A stretch of 64,000 nt of DNA from Hybos culiciformis (lineage: Eukaryota > Arthropoda > Insecta > Diptera > Hybotidae). The notes below the pieces were generated by a model. That model saw only the letters and a program-made list of their open reading frames with translations. It did no database searches and had not been told where the DNA came from. Positions within the stretch are counted from its first letter, which is position 1. Every line of letters starts with the position of its first letter. Position numbers and translations under genes: made by a program. Positions 12,848 through 24,949 of this stretch are shown here, piece after piece. The stretch lies in NCBI GenBank assembly GCA_964007475.1, contig OZ023274.1, forward strand, positions 103,401,372-103,465,371, written 5' to 3'.

Positions 12848-14138
12848 AAGACATCTTTTTAATAATTCAATCAAAATAAAAGAAAAATTTAATTTTATTC
12901 AGTTAAAAGCTAACAATTGTTGGAGAAATTAAGGTGTTGTGCAGACATTTAAAATTCTTACGCTAGTTTGTATTATTCATATAACATGTAACTAACTATC
13001 CACAAACTCATAAGCTATAATGACAATTCTTGTTCAAATTGAAAACAAACACATCAGACACAGTTCTATTTTTAACCTTACATCACTTTTTATTTTGAGG
13101 ATTGAATAAAAACTTAGAATAATCTGGCGAAATTTCGATAATAAGGATTTTATGGAATGTTTCTGAAAATATAGGACATTATTTATTTAAGTATATCGGA
13201 ACTTACATATTTCCATCCAAGAGGAGTTTTGCAGCATTCGCAATCTGATCCAAGCAAAAGAATAAAATAAAACAATAATTACATGACTTAAAAATAAAAT
13301 TATTATCAATATTTACATATGTCTGCAACAGCATGCAATCCTGTCAATAAAACTCTTTCTTCAGCTTGTCCGCAGCTGACATTAACACTAAAAGGAATAA
13401 AAAAATAATTTTATGATATTATTTCCAGTGAGTCATTAATTATTTTTGATTTCATAATTATAGCCTTCAAACGCTATGGAACTAATTTATCATGAAACTA
13501 ACTTTAATGATAATGGCTATTCAATTAGCACTTTTTTTTTGTTGAAAATCTAAGAATTTTGAAAAATAAAATAAAAAACCAACGAAAATGCATTAAAAGT
13601 TTGAAAATAAAAATCAATTTACGCTTTTGATCTTCTATTAAAATAACTAAATTACAATTTTACGCAACTGAATTACTTAGTAAATCAGCTGAATTATGTG
13701 TTGTGAATTGTTTCCGTACAGAAGAACGAAACGAAAACTTGGAAAAAAAAGAAATGAAATGGGACTCGTCCTTTCATCCGATTTTTCAAATTTCCATTTA
13801 GTGCTTTCATACCAGCATGATTCAAAATCAAAGTAAATTATTATGCTTTAGTTTTAAAAAAAAAACCAAAGAAGAAGTAAGTACCTACTAAAAAAAAATT
13901 TACAATAATAAAATACTCACACAGAATTAAATAAGTAAGCACGACCTTGGCTCCCTTGAAAAGACTACAAAAATTAAGAAATAAATTAATTATTAATCAC
14001 AAAGCATATTAATAAAATAAATTAATTAATTACCTTTGATATAAGCTGATCATGGCTAGCTAGATGTGCTCTGCAATGAACACATGAATAAGTTCTATTA
14101 TTTATTTGTGGCAAATAGGCTTGAAATGTTTTAACCAT
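12725..14138 (-). CDS. Ypel: Yippee-like zinc-binding protein (YPEL1-4 type), complete
   Basis: Small, extremely conserved eukaryotic zinc-binding protein with a Mis18/cereblon-like beta fold; vertebrate YPEL1-4 localise to nucleus and centrosome/spindle, and the biochemical role is poorly defined. Five coding exons on the minus strand: 14138-14034 (ATG), 13964-13921, 13387-13317, 13244-13207 and 12814-12725 (TGA). They give 348 nt and 115 aa with all phases and GT-AG signals matching. The start [20 protein letters not shown] is typical for insects. Zinc ligands are C19/C22 (SCVHC) and C75/C78 (CECC). Family landmarks [48 protein letters not shown] and [14 protein letters not shown] are all present. 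Slight departures from my recollection of other insect copies are Gln for Glu in SHDQLISK and NVSCG for NVACG. No truncation or frameshift. Introns are 69, 533, 72 and 392 bp. Confidence 0.95.
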
Positions 14139-14420
14139 TGTTCCACGATGTGATGTTGGTTGTCCGTTTGAGACAGATCCGTTTAATTCGTGGCCGTTGG
14201 CCCCGTCCTAAAGAAAAATAATCATATTATTAATACACAGATCAGTTATTAAATCAAGATTGAATAAGAAAATTGACTTATGGTTTTATATATCGTCTAT
14301 AGTTTTTATAAAGTTAAAAAAAAAAAAGGTTGTAATCCGCAAAAGAGTTAGTTAACAAAAGAAGTTTCTAATTCCGATTAAACCAATATTTCTTCATATT
14401 TTTTCCGTAAATCAATTACC
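14139..14420 (-). promoter_or_regulatory. 5' leader of the Yippee-like gene (non-coding exon, intron and leader part of exon 2)
   Basis: The exon carrying the ATG starts at 14207, after the acceptor TTTCTTTAG, giving 69 nt of leader in that exon. This leader is clearly richer in G+C than its surroundings. An upstream non-coding exon ends at 14420 with the donor CAG|GTAATT, so the leader intron is 14208-14419. Its 5' end (transcription start) is not visible but lies perhaps within 14450-14570. The leader frame is closed by a TAA upstream of the ATG, which supports the chosen start. Confidence 0.55.
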
Positions 14421-14569
14421 TGGATTATGGCGTCCAGACCGATGCCGTTATTACTTCTTCGTTTTGAAAAACAAACACCTATTTTTGCTGCTTTGAGTTC
14501 AAAATTTTTGCAAAATTTCTAAATCAAATTTGTTTATCATGCAGATTGCAGTTGTTTATTGCACAAAAA

Positions 14570-16730
14570 AATTTTGTTTTTGTTTATTATTTGTTATAAA
14601 AATATTTCTTTTTTGAACATTTATTAATTTTTAGTATGAAATTATTCGTTCTATAATACTAATTTATCTGAAATTAAATAAAAAAAAAAAAATGGGTATA
14701 GTAATTATAAATTTTGGCTTTTATATAAAAGTTCAATAATTCAATCATTTTTTTAATTATATATGTACATTCCATATACATAGATACATTATACATGTAG
14801 ATATAACTATTTGATTTGATACATATTATGTTTTTTTTAACTATTTGATCTATGCACCTTAGTTCGAATGTACTTATATATATAAAATGTATGTAAAACA
14901 AGAAAAATATAAATCGAAAATTAAAAAAATAAGTTTGCATTTTTATTTCGTCCTCAAGTACGTTCACATTAGACTTTATTTAAGTGTATACGTAGAAGTA
15001 AACAATTTAGTAAGTATTCGTTTATTATATGAAATATAAATCTATTATATTATGAAGTTCGAATATTTAATGATAAAAAATAAATTTATTTAAGTATTCA
15101 GAATATTATAATTTTTTGATTAATTTTTTTTTACTATTATTAATTCTAAGTATTTAAGTCATTGACAGCTAATAGTTAAGAGAAATCTTTATTTAGAGAG
15201 ATTCTTTTTTGAATTGTATTTGTAAACATATTACATATTGATCATTAAAGTAAATTGTTCGTTTTGATTATCACAATGTCAAAGTCTCAAAATTTATGCT
15301 CCTTCTATAATAGTTTTGTATCTCATTTAGAATTAATGCATAGATTTCATATTAATCAAATACGAATACGAAATAGTGTTAAATAATCAATACATATTAG
15401 CTAAATATTTGTTTGTTAAAATTTTAATTTCATATTTTGGCTTCAGAGTTCGAATGAAAACAAAATTATTTTCCGTGTTCCTACGGTCAATCTAAGGCTT
15501 GAACGGAAATATAAGATGACTGCAAATAATTAAATCGAAATCAATTAGGAAATTTTTCACATGTTCAAAATTCAATTAGTAATGTTAACTATTTTTCTAA
15601 TTGTATGCGCATAGAAAATTTAATGCACTGTTTCTTTTATTTTTTATATTTTAATATTTTCTTTATAAAAGCTATAAACTAACAAAAATCCACTTAAATT
15701 TCTGTGGTTTTTATTTTTAATAAAAAAATTGTATTATACCTTAATAAAGCTTATGTTTGAATAAACTTGGGTAGGTATATCTTTTCCCTAGAAAGAAAAA
15801 TCAAACATCCACAGTGTTGTTTAAATAATTCAAATGTTCTGCTTTACTAATGTATATATTAAACATATTAATATTTTTCTATGACTTCGAAAATGAAAAT
15901 GTATACAAAATGTGTATTACACCGTGCGAATATACCAAGTGCTTATTAATTTTCTATTTTTGAAAAATATACTTATTTCTGTATACACGCCTAAGTACTT
16001 TTTTAACTGAATACTAAAGTAATTTATCAACAAAACAAACGTTTTTTCTTATTTTGTACTAAGTGTCTAAAATATGGTTTGCAGAACTGGTATATTATGT
16101 GAATATTTATTAAAAAAAAAAAGAAAAAAAAAGAAACTACCAATAAACTACATGTAACATTTCTAAACTTATTGATTAAATATGTAAACACATATTAATT
16201 ATATTTCGAAAAAAAAAAAAACTTGAATCGGATTACGATAAAGTCTCTAAGTTAAATATTGCTTCCCTGAGCTAAAATACCTACGTAATAATGCAGTACT
16301 TATATACAAAATTTGTTCAAAAATTTATAATTTAGACTACAGACTGTAATACGATTCAAGTTTATTTTTTTACAAGTTAATCATTTCTAGATAAAAATTT
16401 CCGATTTAACAAAACAGCGATAGATAAAAATATTACCGTAAAAGAAATAAATCTGGAAATAAATTACTACACCTAACTAAAATACATTTATACTTATATA
16501 AGTTATTCCAGAGATTAGTGTCACAGTATTTTAATAAAGTTCTATGACACTAAATCATTTGCAACCGTATTCTATTAAGCTATTGGATAATTTTACGATC
16601 AAATCATCGTAAGAAGTGAATTCAACTACAGGATTATTTTTTATTAAGCAAACATTAAAAGATTGTGCTTAGTCTCATTTTTGTATAAAGGAAATACGAG
16701 TTACTGGTGTTTTGGAAGGCTGATCGCCCA
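14570..16730. other. intergenic, no feature seen
   Basis: A+T-rich sequence between the Yippee-like promoter and the mariner remnant. No coding exon, RNA gene or terminal repeat was recognised. The 97-codon minus-strand open frame at 14674-14967 is low-complexity and hydrophobic with no family resemblance. Confidence 0.45.
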
Positions 16731-16732
16731 TA

Positions 16733-17010
16733 GGAATTCATGCAAAGATGCTTTTAAATTAATCTACTGCTACGTCTTTTCCAACTGAAGACTTTAGATT
16801 TTAAACGTGGTCATACAAGTGTTAAAGATGATCCAAGTAGTGGACGTCCTAATAGTGCAACAACCTCAGAAATCAGTTAAAAAAAAGTCCACAATCCGCA
16901 GACTGACGGATAAAAGTTCGAAAAATAGCAGGTCGATTTCATTTGTTGATTTGTAACCACGAACGCAGCTTGTATTCACTACCCCCGTATGGTCAACGAA
17001 CTTTATTGCT
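16733..17010 (+). pseudogene. mariner transposase remnant (N-terminal HTH part)
   Basis: Fragments typical of mariner-family (Tc1/mariner) transposases appear in order on the plus strand in shifting frames. These are GIHAKML near 16733, then FKRGHTSVKDDPSSGRPNSA at about 16800-16860, TTSEI, KKVHNP and KVRKIAGRF near 16912-16940. Known mariners have FKRGRTS..DDPRSGRP, ATTPEII.KVH and KVREIA in the same order. In-frame stops and at least two frameshifts make it dead. The catalytic D,D34D region and the terminal repeats were not found, so only a fragment survives. Mariner supplies both the HTH DNA-binding domain seen here and the catalytic domain that is missing. Confidence 0.75.
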
Positions 17011-17672
17011 GCCAAAATAAACATATTTACAAAATAAACATATTCATAGTCGTATTTATTCATATGTTAAATTTTTGTGTTTAATAATTCAGGTTACGTT
17101 ACCCTATACAAAAGTTAATATTTATTTTATTATTTATATTATGATAAAACATTTATTATTATTGTTAATTCAAAACATTTTAACTCACATTAGAAAAATC
17201 TTTTGTTCCATTTTTATAGTGGGATATAATATGTTCGTTCATGTACAATGTACATAATATACATAACTTCTCAAAAACGGTAAATTCCTTTTTGAAAGTT
17301 GATTATAAGTACAGAATACTTTTTTTAAATCTTCATAAAATGCCATATCAAATTAATAAAAATTTATTAAATTATTTATAAAAATAATTTCAACGCAAAT
17401 ACCATATAATATTGTTTTTTTTTTCGATTTAAATAATAATTGTATATTAAATTCTCATGACTTTTATAATTTTGATGTAAATAAAATAAAAAAAAAATGA
17501 AAACAGAACCTTAAAAATATTCATAGAAACACCAATATTCATAGAAATCGATTTGAAACCCCTCAGTCTGAGGACACCTCAATCTTGGAGATAATTGGGA
17601 TTTTTTAAGGTTCCTTTTTATGTACAGTTTATCAACAAATTAAATATCGACATTTAATTCTATATGTACATA

Positions 17673-17932
17673 TCGTCTGTTCAGAAATGAAACAACGTAT
17701 GACATTTATACGTCATTATTTGACAATAGCACCATTCGATTCCTCGTACTCGATTTTATAAGTACAATTACTTTGCAATATTCTTAATGTTGATTTAATA
17801 TGTGTTTTTTAGATGAAAATTGTACGCTACTTGATATTTTTTCATACGTTTTTTTTAATTTTCAAATCTTTAAATTCAAATTACTCGAAACTATACTTTT
17901 CATTATACGTTGTTTCATTTCTCAGCAGACGA
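17673..17932. mobile_element. MITE, Tc1/mariner-like, 260 bp
   Basis: The left terminus TCGTCTGTTCAGAAATGAAA and the right terminus (reverse complement TCGTCTGCTGAGAAATGAAA) form an inverted repeat that continues as CAACGTAT, about 30 bp with two mismatches. The ends are flanked by TA on both sides (17671-17672, 17933-17934), the target site of Tc1/mariner elements. No coding capacity is present. It lies 0.66 kb from the mariner fragment, but their ends could not be compared because that fragment has lost its termini. Confidence 0.7.
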
Positions 17933-17934
17933 TA

Positions 17935-20900
17935 TATTCTTATACTTTTATAACTATTTAAATCAATTATTTTACACATCAATTTTGAGTAGTCGCTTTT
18001 TTTACTTGGACCGATGCGACATCTTATACTTATTAGATATTTCTATTTGCAAAACAGATTTTACAATAACATTTCTAATGAAATTCTTTGATTAAGTAAT
18101 ATTATTTTCTTCTTCTTTTAAATAATAAAAAAAAAAAGCGAAAAGTTTCTTTATAAAAATGTTTATAATTTGTGTCTTTATGATGTCGACACAATTGAAT
18201 GGCGCTTTTATTTCTCTGCTTCAATCGAAGGTTGTTTCTTATTTTAAAATTTTATTTTGTTGACTCACTAAAGCAAAGCATAAATTTTTATTGAATTGCT
18301 TAATTTTGACTATCTCCATCAGAGCAATGAATATTAAAATGTGTTTCTTCTTTCATTCTTGGTTATAAAAAATTTTTAGTAAACAAATTAAAAATATAAA
18401 AAATCAAGAAATTTATAAAAAAAAAATACTTAAAAAAAAGTTTTATTTTTTTATTTTCTTCATATTTTTTATTTTTTGGGGTCAAAATACTAAACGAAAA
18501 TAAATCGTTATTAATAATTCATGTTTGTATATTGTATACCTATTCTACACGAAAATATTAATTAATTGGTATATAAAAATAAAATATAAAAATAAATTAT
18601 TTATATATATATAATTATATATTTAAGATATGTGTGTCAAAAAAAAAAAAAAAATAAATTTCATTATCATGGCTAAAACCAAAAACAAAAACAACCCAAC
18701 ATATACTATGTATATAGATAGTAGCTACAAGCTTCAACAAAGTAAGTATATAATAGTATAATAAACAAAAAAAAAAGCTTCTTTTCAATTTATTTAAAGA
18801 AAAGATACTCTTCAAAATATCTTATACAAAATTTATCTAATTTATTATTTATTTATTTAATTTTTTATGAGTGTAAATTTGATTTGATTCAAGTGGGAAT
18901 TTCACCCAAAAATGCACTTTGGGGGTTAGATTAAATTATGAATTAAGATCCAAAACTAGAATAGAATTTGTATATTCTTTAAATTTCATCAAATTAGAAT
19001 TTGAGAATAAGATTTTCGTAAAATTTTCAACGTTCATTTCATAATAAATCGCCCACTTTTTTACTTGTGAAATCCAACAATAAAGCAATTAATTAATGTA
19101 TGTGAATGTGAGAATAGAGAATTGTATAAATATAAATAATAAGTCCTAAGCTTGACACCAAGTAAAAATAATATTTTCATGTTATGAATAGAATTAAATA
19201 TTATATGTCTCCTGGACGTTTATAATAATTCAGGTTTCATCTATTAATAAAAATTTAAATAAAATTAAATTTTAAAAATAAATTAACAACTAGATATGTA
19301 TAATTAGAATTCATTTAAAAATTGCATGAAAATATTATATTTATTGATTTAATCAATAATAATAATAATTTTATTTTCATATAAGTATATACTTACAGTA
19401 TATACATAAAACATATTAAGAAGTTGTTATTATAAAAACTGAAATAAGTTAAGAAAATAAGTATGTAGATAGTTATATGTGTGTATATAATTTATGCATA
19501 GATACGTACTTATATTAGATTTTGAAATCCTATAGACTGTTAACAAAAATCTTGAAAAAATGAAAACTAGAAGATATATTTTAGAATATAATAATAATAT
19601 TTTAAACAGTAGACTTGAACATTTTTTTTTATAAGTTTACATAATGTTGATTAATGTATAGATCAATATGTTGATAATTGCTACATTGTTTACCATATAC
19701 CGTATTAACACCCACCAAGAAAACGATATAAAATTATCAATTATTTATTATGTTATTAATTACATGCTATCAGATTTGAATTCTTGTGACAACAACATAA
19801 AATAATGTTATGTTGTTGTAATAATTTTTCCCTCACTAACTTTACTTTCTTATACTTTAAGATGTCTAGTTGTAGATACAGTGCTCCTGAATTTTGAAAC
19901 CTTGCAACTTTATCACTATCGGATTAATAGGGGATTAAGTAGGTTTGTATCCAGCAAATTTCACCATAACTATCAACTTCAAAAGAAAACTAATGGAGGC
20001 ACCCAGCTTGAAATAATGTACCTTCAAGATTGTATTCCAAATTTCCAAATGATGAAAATATAACTGCAATTAATATAATTTGTACCCTTTTGTTTAAACA
20101 AAAACTAAGGCAATTATTTTTTCCTTCTTAGAAGAAATATTCCTTGTACCTATAATTATTTTGACATTGCTAGGTGTTTACAGTGCTTTTTGTATTAAGA
20201 GCATAAAAATGTATTTTTGACGTTGATAAAAAATTGATGTTTTCAATATTTGTTTTTCGCTTAAAAATACATAAGTACATATTTAATAAAATATTTGGAG
20301 TTTAAAAGGTTTACACCTTTTAAAAAAAAAACGCATTAAAAATTTCTTTCATTTGCTTGTTTTAGTCGTTTCGTGTATATATACAAATTTAAGTCATTCA
20401 ACTTTAAAATAAAAATTGAAGGTCTAATATTTTAATTTAAAAAAATATAACATAATTTATAATAATAATTAAAAACAGTAGAATGAGAATTTTTTTATAT
20501 ACCTAAGAGCTAAGAGTACATCGTTTTTTTTTTTAACATTAAAATACTGAAACATTTTTGCTTTTATTTTTTATATAGATAATACACTGTACATAACTAC
20601 CTATAAATTACACATATTTATTATTTTGCTGTAATATATAATAATAATAAAAATAATAACAATAATAAACGATAAGAAAAATTATAAATAAATAATACTT
20701 ATTATCATTAGATAATTTATATTGATATAGAGCTGTGCAAATATTTAATAAAAAACAATAAAATTTATTCAACTTTATAAAAAGCTTATTCTTATTAGAT
20801 ATTAAACTATACTTAGAATTTAACTTATGAAAGCAAACAAATAAATGAAAATTGATTTCACTTTCAAGCTCGAATGCTTAAACTTAGGCCCTTATTTAAG

Positions 20901-22001
20901 TTATGTCAATGTAAGTGCGTTTATTAATATTTCGTTATTCTAAATATTTTGTTTTTCAAATGCATCAACTCAATAGTCCTGAAAATTTCTCCTTAATATA
21001 AACTCTATCTATTGTCAGTCTACTATGAACTTCACAATATATATATACTTTGGAGATGAATAATATTAATTATACTTAATTGTTTTTTTTTTTTAAGACT
21101 TATGTATGTAAATATCGCTGGAAAAACTATTAAGTTTTTAAGTTTTTAAAAAATTAGAAATCCCAAGAATCGATAATTTCAAAAGTAAAGAAAAATATTT
21201 ATTTTATCATTAAAACTGAAAACAAAAATACTTTAATTAAGTATTAAAAATTTATTCACATCACATATTAGTTTAGAGAAGGGTTAAAATCATCCTTAAT
21301 TTAATGAATTTATCGATTATATTTCTTCAAATATAAAATTTAACAGGCCCGACTATTAAATTAACTGCTTGCTTCTCAAGAATTGAATAAAACTAAAAAT
21401 TATAAAAATTAGTTGTACTATTTAAAAGAAGGCAAAATTAGTCAATTTACCTGGTGGAGAAGATGATAGTAATTGCGCTAGATTTCGTTAGGTTTTCTTT
21501 TTCCTATTTATATTATTATAAATTAAATGTTTCAAAAGTTTGGGCATTTGTTATTCCACTAACTACCATTTACAATGTTGTAAGCTGTGTCCATGAAACT
21601 AAACGATGTTCATTTTTAAGTTTTTAAAAAAAATATCCACGAACGAATTCCATCTAATCTACCGCTACTTAATTCTATAATGGTCTCTAGTATATGCGAT
21701 AAATTCGAAAAATGCAAAAATGTAGATATCTTATCTTAATTGTGATATCAAAACAAAATAGAAAATATCAATTATTGATTTTTTTTTTTTTTTTTATCAT
21801 TTTAGCATGATAACGATAATGAAAATAAAATTAATAAGTAAAACTTGATTTTATTGAACTGAAGTCTGGAAATGTTAAAAACAAATAAATTTATCGAAAA
21901 TGTCAACAAATGAGAATTGAAATTGAAAATCTGGTGTAGGTAATCTCAGCTTTATAGATTTAAGAAGCAGTCGATTTAGTGCTGTTTTTGTTTATAAATT
22001 C
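17935..22001. other. intergenic, no gene supported
   Basis: A+T-rich DNA with poly-A/T tracts and short TA repeats. The patch 19865-20065 is less A+T-rich and contains a 60-codon open frame (19881-20063), but it shows no domain, splice context or similarity that I recognise, so I leave it uncalled. Confidence 0.4.
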
Positions 22002-22310
22002 AGTATAACCATTGAGTAATAATATTTATAAGAGGGTCAGAATTCATACAAGTAAATTTCAGAATTTTATTTCCAAATAACTCAAAAATGATGACAATAT
22101 TTTCAATGTATTGAATAAAAATTTCATACTCAAATGTGTTTATTCTTAATACAATAATAAAAATAATAAAATTAAGAATAAACACATTTGAGTTAAAAAA
22201 TGTTACTCAATACATTGAAAATATTGTCATAATTTTTGAGTTATTTAGAAAAAAATTTACTTGTATGAATTCTGTCCCTCTTATAAATATTATTACTCAA
22301 TGGTATAACT
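22002..22310. mobile_element. foldback element: near-perfect inverted repeat with 20-bp loop
   Basis: Two arms of about 140-150 bp, 22002-22150 and 22171-22310, are reverse complements with a few small indels and mismatches, separated by an A/T-only loop (22151-22170). The outer ends read AGTATAACCATTGAG and, from the other side, AGTTATACCATTGAG. Shared blocks include GAGTAATAATATTTATAAGA and ACATTGAAAATATTGTCAT. The two arms therefore give nearly the same translation from opposite strands (22000-22185 minus, 22136-22345 plus), a mirror artefact and not two genes. No clear target duplication was found. Confidence 0.85.
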
Positions 22311-23206
22311 TAGTTAATTGTTATTACAACAGAATTATTAATTGATTAATTAATAATAAGATCGAGTTTACATCTCGTACATATGACTGACCAACGAGTC
22401 ACAAACAAATAAAACAAAGATCTGTGATGAATCAACCTCAACACCAAAATCTTTGTATTAACAAAATATTTTTTTTTTTTGCGTATTTTTATTTAAAATC
22501 AATCCCAGGAACATTTTTCTTTCTTAATAAAATAAAATGATTACATCCTCAAAAGGAATTTTTGGGGTTTTTTTTATGAATAAGACAAGAAATTTTTGTT
22601 TCCAACATACCTATGTAGTTAGTAAACAAAAGTTTTTCATATGAATCTCAAAAAAAAAAAAAAAAACATCTGAAAACATTCATTTTTTATTATTATTATT
22701 TTTATATCAGATTTTCTTTGTTTTCTATTTTATTTACATTTCCACAAAAATAATAACATTTTGCGCTTTTGCGTTTCTGTTATTATTTTTATTAAAAAAA
22801 ATTTATTGGAACAAAAAAAGGAGTATCAAAAATAATACAGACAAACTGCCACCAATATATTTTTGTTATAAGTACCAAGATAAGATAACAAGCTCTGAAG
22901 ATCAAAATCCAGTTTTTAATATTTTTAATATTATAAATAAATAAATAGTAATTATAAAAGTCTACATTATACATATATATGTAATTATGTTTGTATATTA
23001 TATTAAAAAAAAAAAAATTATTACTGCGTGGTCAAAGACTTCATCATTACAATAATGTTTTTTTATTACTTTAATGTCGTTAAAAATTTACAAATAAATA
23101 ATGTAAGAAAAATATTTTCTTACATCATTTTGATTAAAATTAAATTTTTAGTTATTTAAGTCAATCATAACTTCAAAAATAAGCTTTAATTTATACCTTC
23201 TAACTG
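22311..23206. other. intergenic, no feature seen
   Basis: A+T-rich spacer between the foldback element and the two-copy TIR family; only homopolymer and short TA tracts were noted. Confidence 0.4.
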
Positions 23207-23639
23207 TTATGCCTTGAGCACAGCTAATACCGCAAAGCAATTTTGAGCTTCCGTAAAAACCGATTTTCTGCGTTATTTCTTATTTATTTTAAATAAAAAT
23301 TACGAAAAACGAAAGATATTAATTTTATTGATTTTTTGTAAAAAGAATTTCTTAAAATTATTTCATAATTAATTAGAAAACTGAATTTATTTTTTTTTTT
23401 TTTGCTCCAGAAAGAATTGACTACGTCACAAAATAATTTTTTTGTTTCTTTTTCACAGCGTTTCTTTTGCATCGAAATTTGGTTTTGCTGCATTTTTCTG
23501 TCACAATCATATTATAAAAAAAACAAAAGCAGTTGTTTGCAGTTGATTTTTTTGCTTTCAGGTAAAATTAGCTGTGAACAGGTTTCCGGAACATTCCTTC
23601 TAAAACTGCTTTGCGGCATTAGCGGTGCTCAAGGCATAA
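23207..23639. mobile_element. TIR element, copy A of a two-copy family (433 bp)
   Basis: The left end TTATGCCTTGAGCACAGCTA and the reverse complement of the right end TTATGCCTTGAGCACCGCTA begin a terminal inverted repeat of about 38 bp with about four mismatches, continuing as AT(A/G)CCGCAAAGCA. Inside are CCGTAAAAACCGATTTTC (from about 23252), a T-rich core, and TTAGCTGTGAACAGGTTTCC followed by GGAACATTCC. A second, diverged copy lies 1.3 kb to the right in the same orientation. The open frame 23402-23746 crosses the right end of the element and is not a gene. Confidence 0.75.
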
Positions 23640-24495
23640 GTATATTAAGCAGGGTATTAAGAACCAAAGCAAACTTTTACACAAAATTCATTTATAACAA
23701 AATAATATTCTGGAATTTCGGAAACTTTACAAAAATTAACTTTTAAATGGAAATTATGACCCAAAATAAAGCATAACTAGAAGAAATCCAATCATATTAG
23801 TTTTTTTTTTTATGAAAACAAAGAAATATTTAATATTTGTGGAGAAGTCAATAATAATAAGAAAAAAAAAAAAACAGAAATGGTAAAGAAGATATTTAAA
23901 AAAAAATTTTTTTTTTTTTTTTTCATTTTATTTTATAAAAAATTATAATAATTTTGCAAAGTTAGCTGCTGCTATGCTTCATTCTTATATTATTAAAATC
24001 TAAAAAAGAAAAAAAATAAGCGAATAAAATCATAAAATAAGTTCATCGCTCTTTATTACAAAAAAAAACTTAAAAAAAAGGAAAAAAAAAATTATTATTA
24101 GGTATTATTCTTGAAAATTCAATAATAAAATTAACATCTAATAAAGTCCATTTTTATAATTTCAATAAAATATTTTCAATTTTCAATACAATCCAATTCT
24201 CTGAACTGAAATGTTTTTTTTTTTAGACGAATCTTTGCATCCTTTGTTAACAAATTAAATAAAGTCCTTTATGTTAACTAACACAAAGCATTTATTTCCG
24301 GAAACAATTGAATCACTCGATTTTTGTAAATTTAACTTATAATTGAAGGCCTAGGTTTAAAGAATTACCATTTACAATATACTTTTTGTTGCGGTCTAAT
24401 TTCAAGTGGCCTTATTTCCATCCCCCGTTGAAGTTTCATTGTTTACTTGTTCCAATAATTTGTTTTTCGTTTAATTAAAAAAGAATTATAGATTC

Positions 24496-24908
24496 ATGCC
24501 CTGTTTATAACTAATTTACCTATCTGAAAAAATGGTACCGTAAAAACCGATTTTCAATGTCATTATTCTATTTATATTTAAGCAAATTAACTGAAAATGA
24601 AGATATTATTTTTATCTATTTTTCGTAAAAAGAATTTTTTGAAAATATTTTCAAATAATTAAGAAAATTTAATTTATTTTTTTTTGCTATCTGAAAAATT
24701 TCATTTCTTCACAAAATTATTTTTTTGTTTCTTTTTCATTACGTTTCCTTCCTATCTGAATTTTTTTTCAGATACCTTTTCCTGTCAAAATTTTTTTTTT
24801 TATATTTTTTGCAGTTGATTTTTTACTTTCAGATAAAATTAGCTGTGAATAGGTTTCCGGAACATTCCACCAAAAATTACTTTACTGTGGTAGCTATAAA
24901 CAAGGCAT
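24496..24908. mobile_element. TIR element, copy B of the two-copy family (413 bp)
   Basis: Collinear with copy A: CCGTAAAAACCGATTTTC, CGTAAAAAGAATTT, CACAAAATTATTTTTTTGTT, GCAGTTGATTTTTT, TTAGCTGTGAATAGGTTTCC and GGAACATTCC occur in the same order and spacing. Its own termini differ from copy A: ATGCCCTGTTTATAACTA on the left against AATGCCTTGTTTATAGCTAC as reverse complement on the right. The family core is thus shared while the ends belong to another subfamily. After the right end, ATTACTTTACTGTGG is repeated directly. Confidence 0.65.
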
Positions 24909-24949
24909 TACTTTACTGTGGCGAAGCACGGGTATTATATAGCTAGTAA

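Noticed and set aside
22000..22345. Two similar proteins on opposite strands suggesting a duplicated gene pair
   Set aside because: They are the same inverted-repeat sequence read from both arms of the foldback element.
24912..24947. GCGAAGCACGGG..TAGCTAGT considered as a Helitron 3' end
   Set aside because: The CTAG-T ending fits loosely, but I found no hairpin just upstream and no matching 5' TC terminus.
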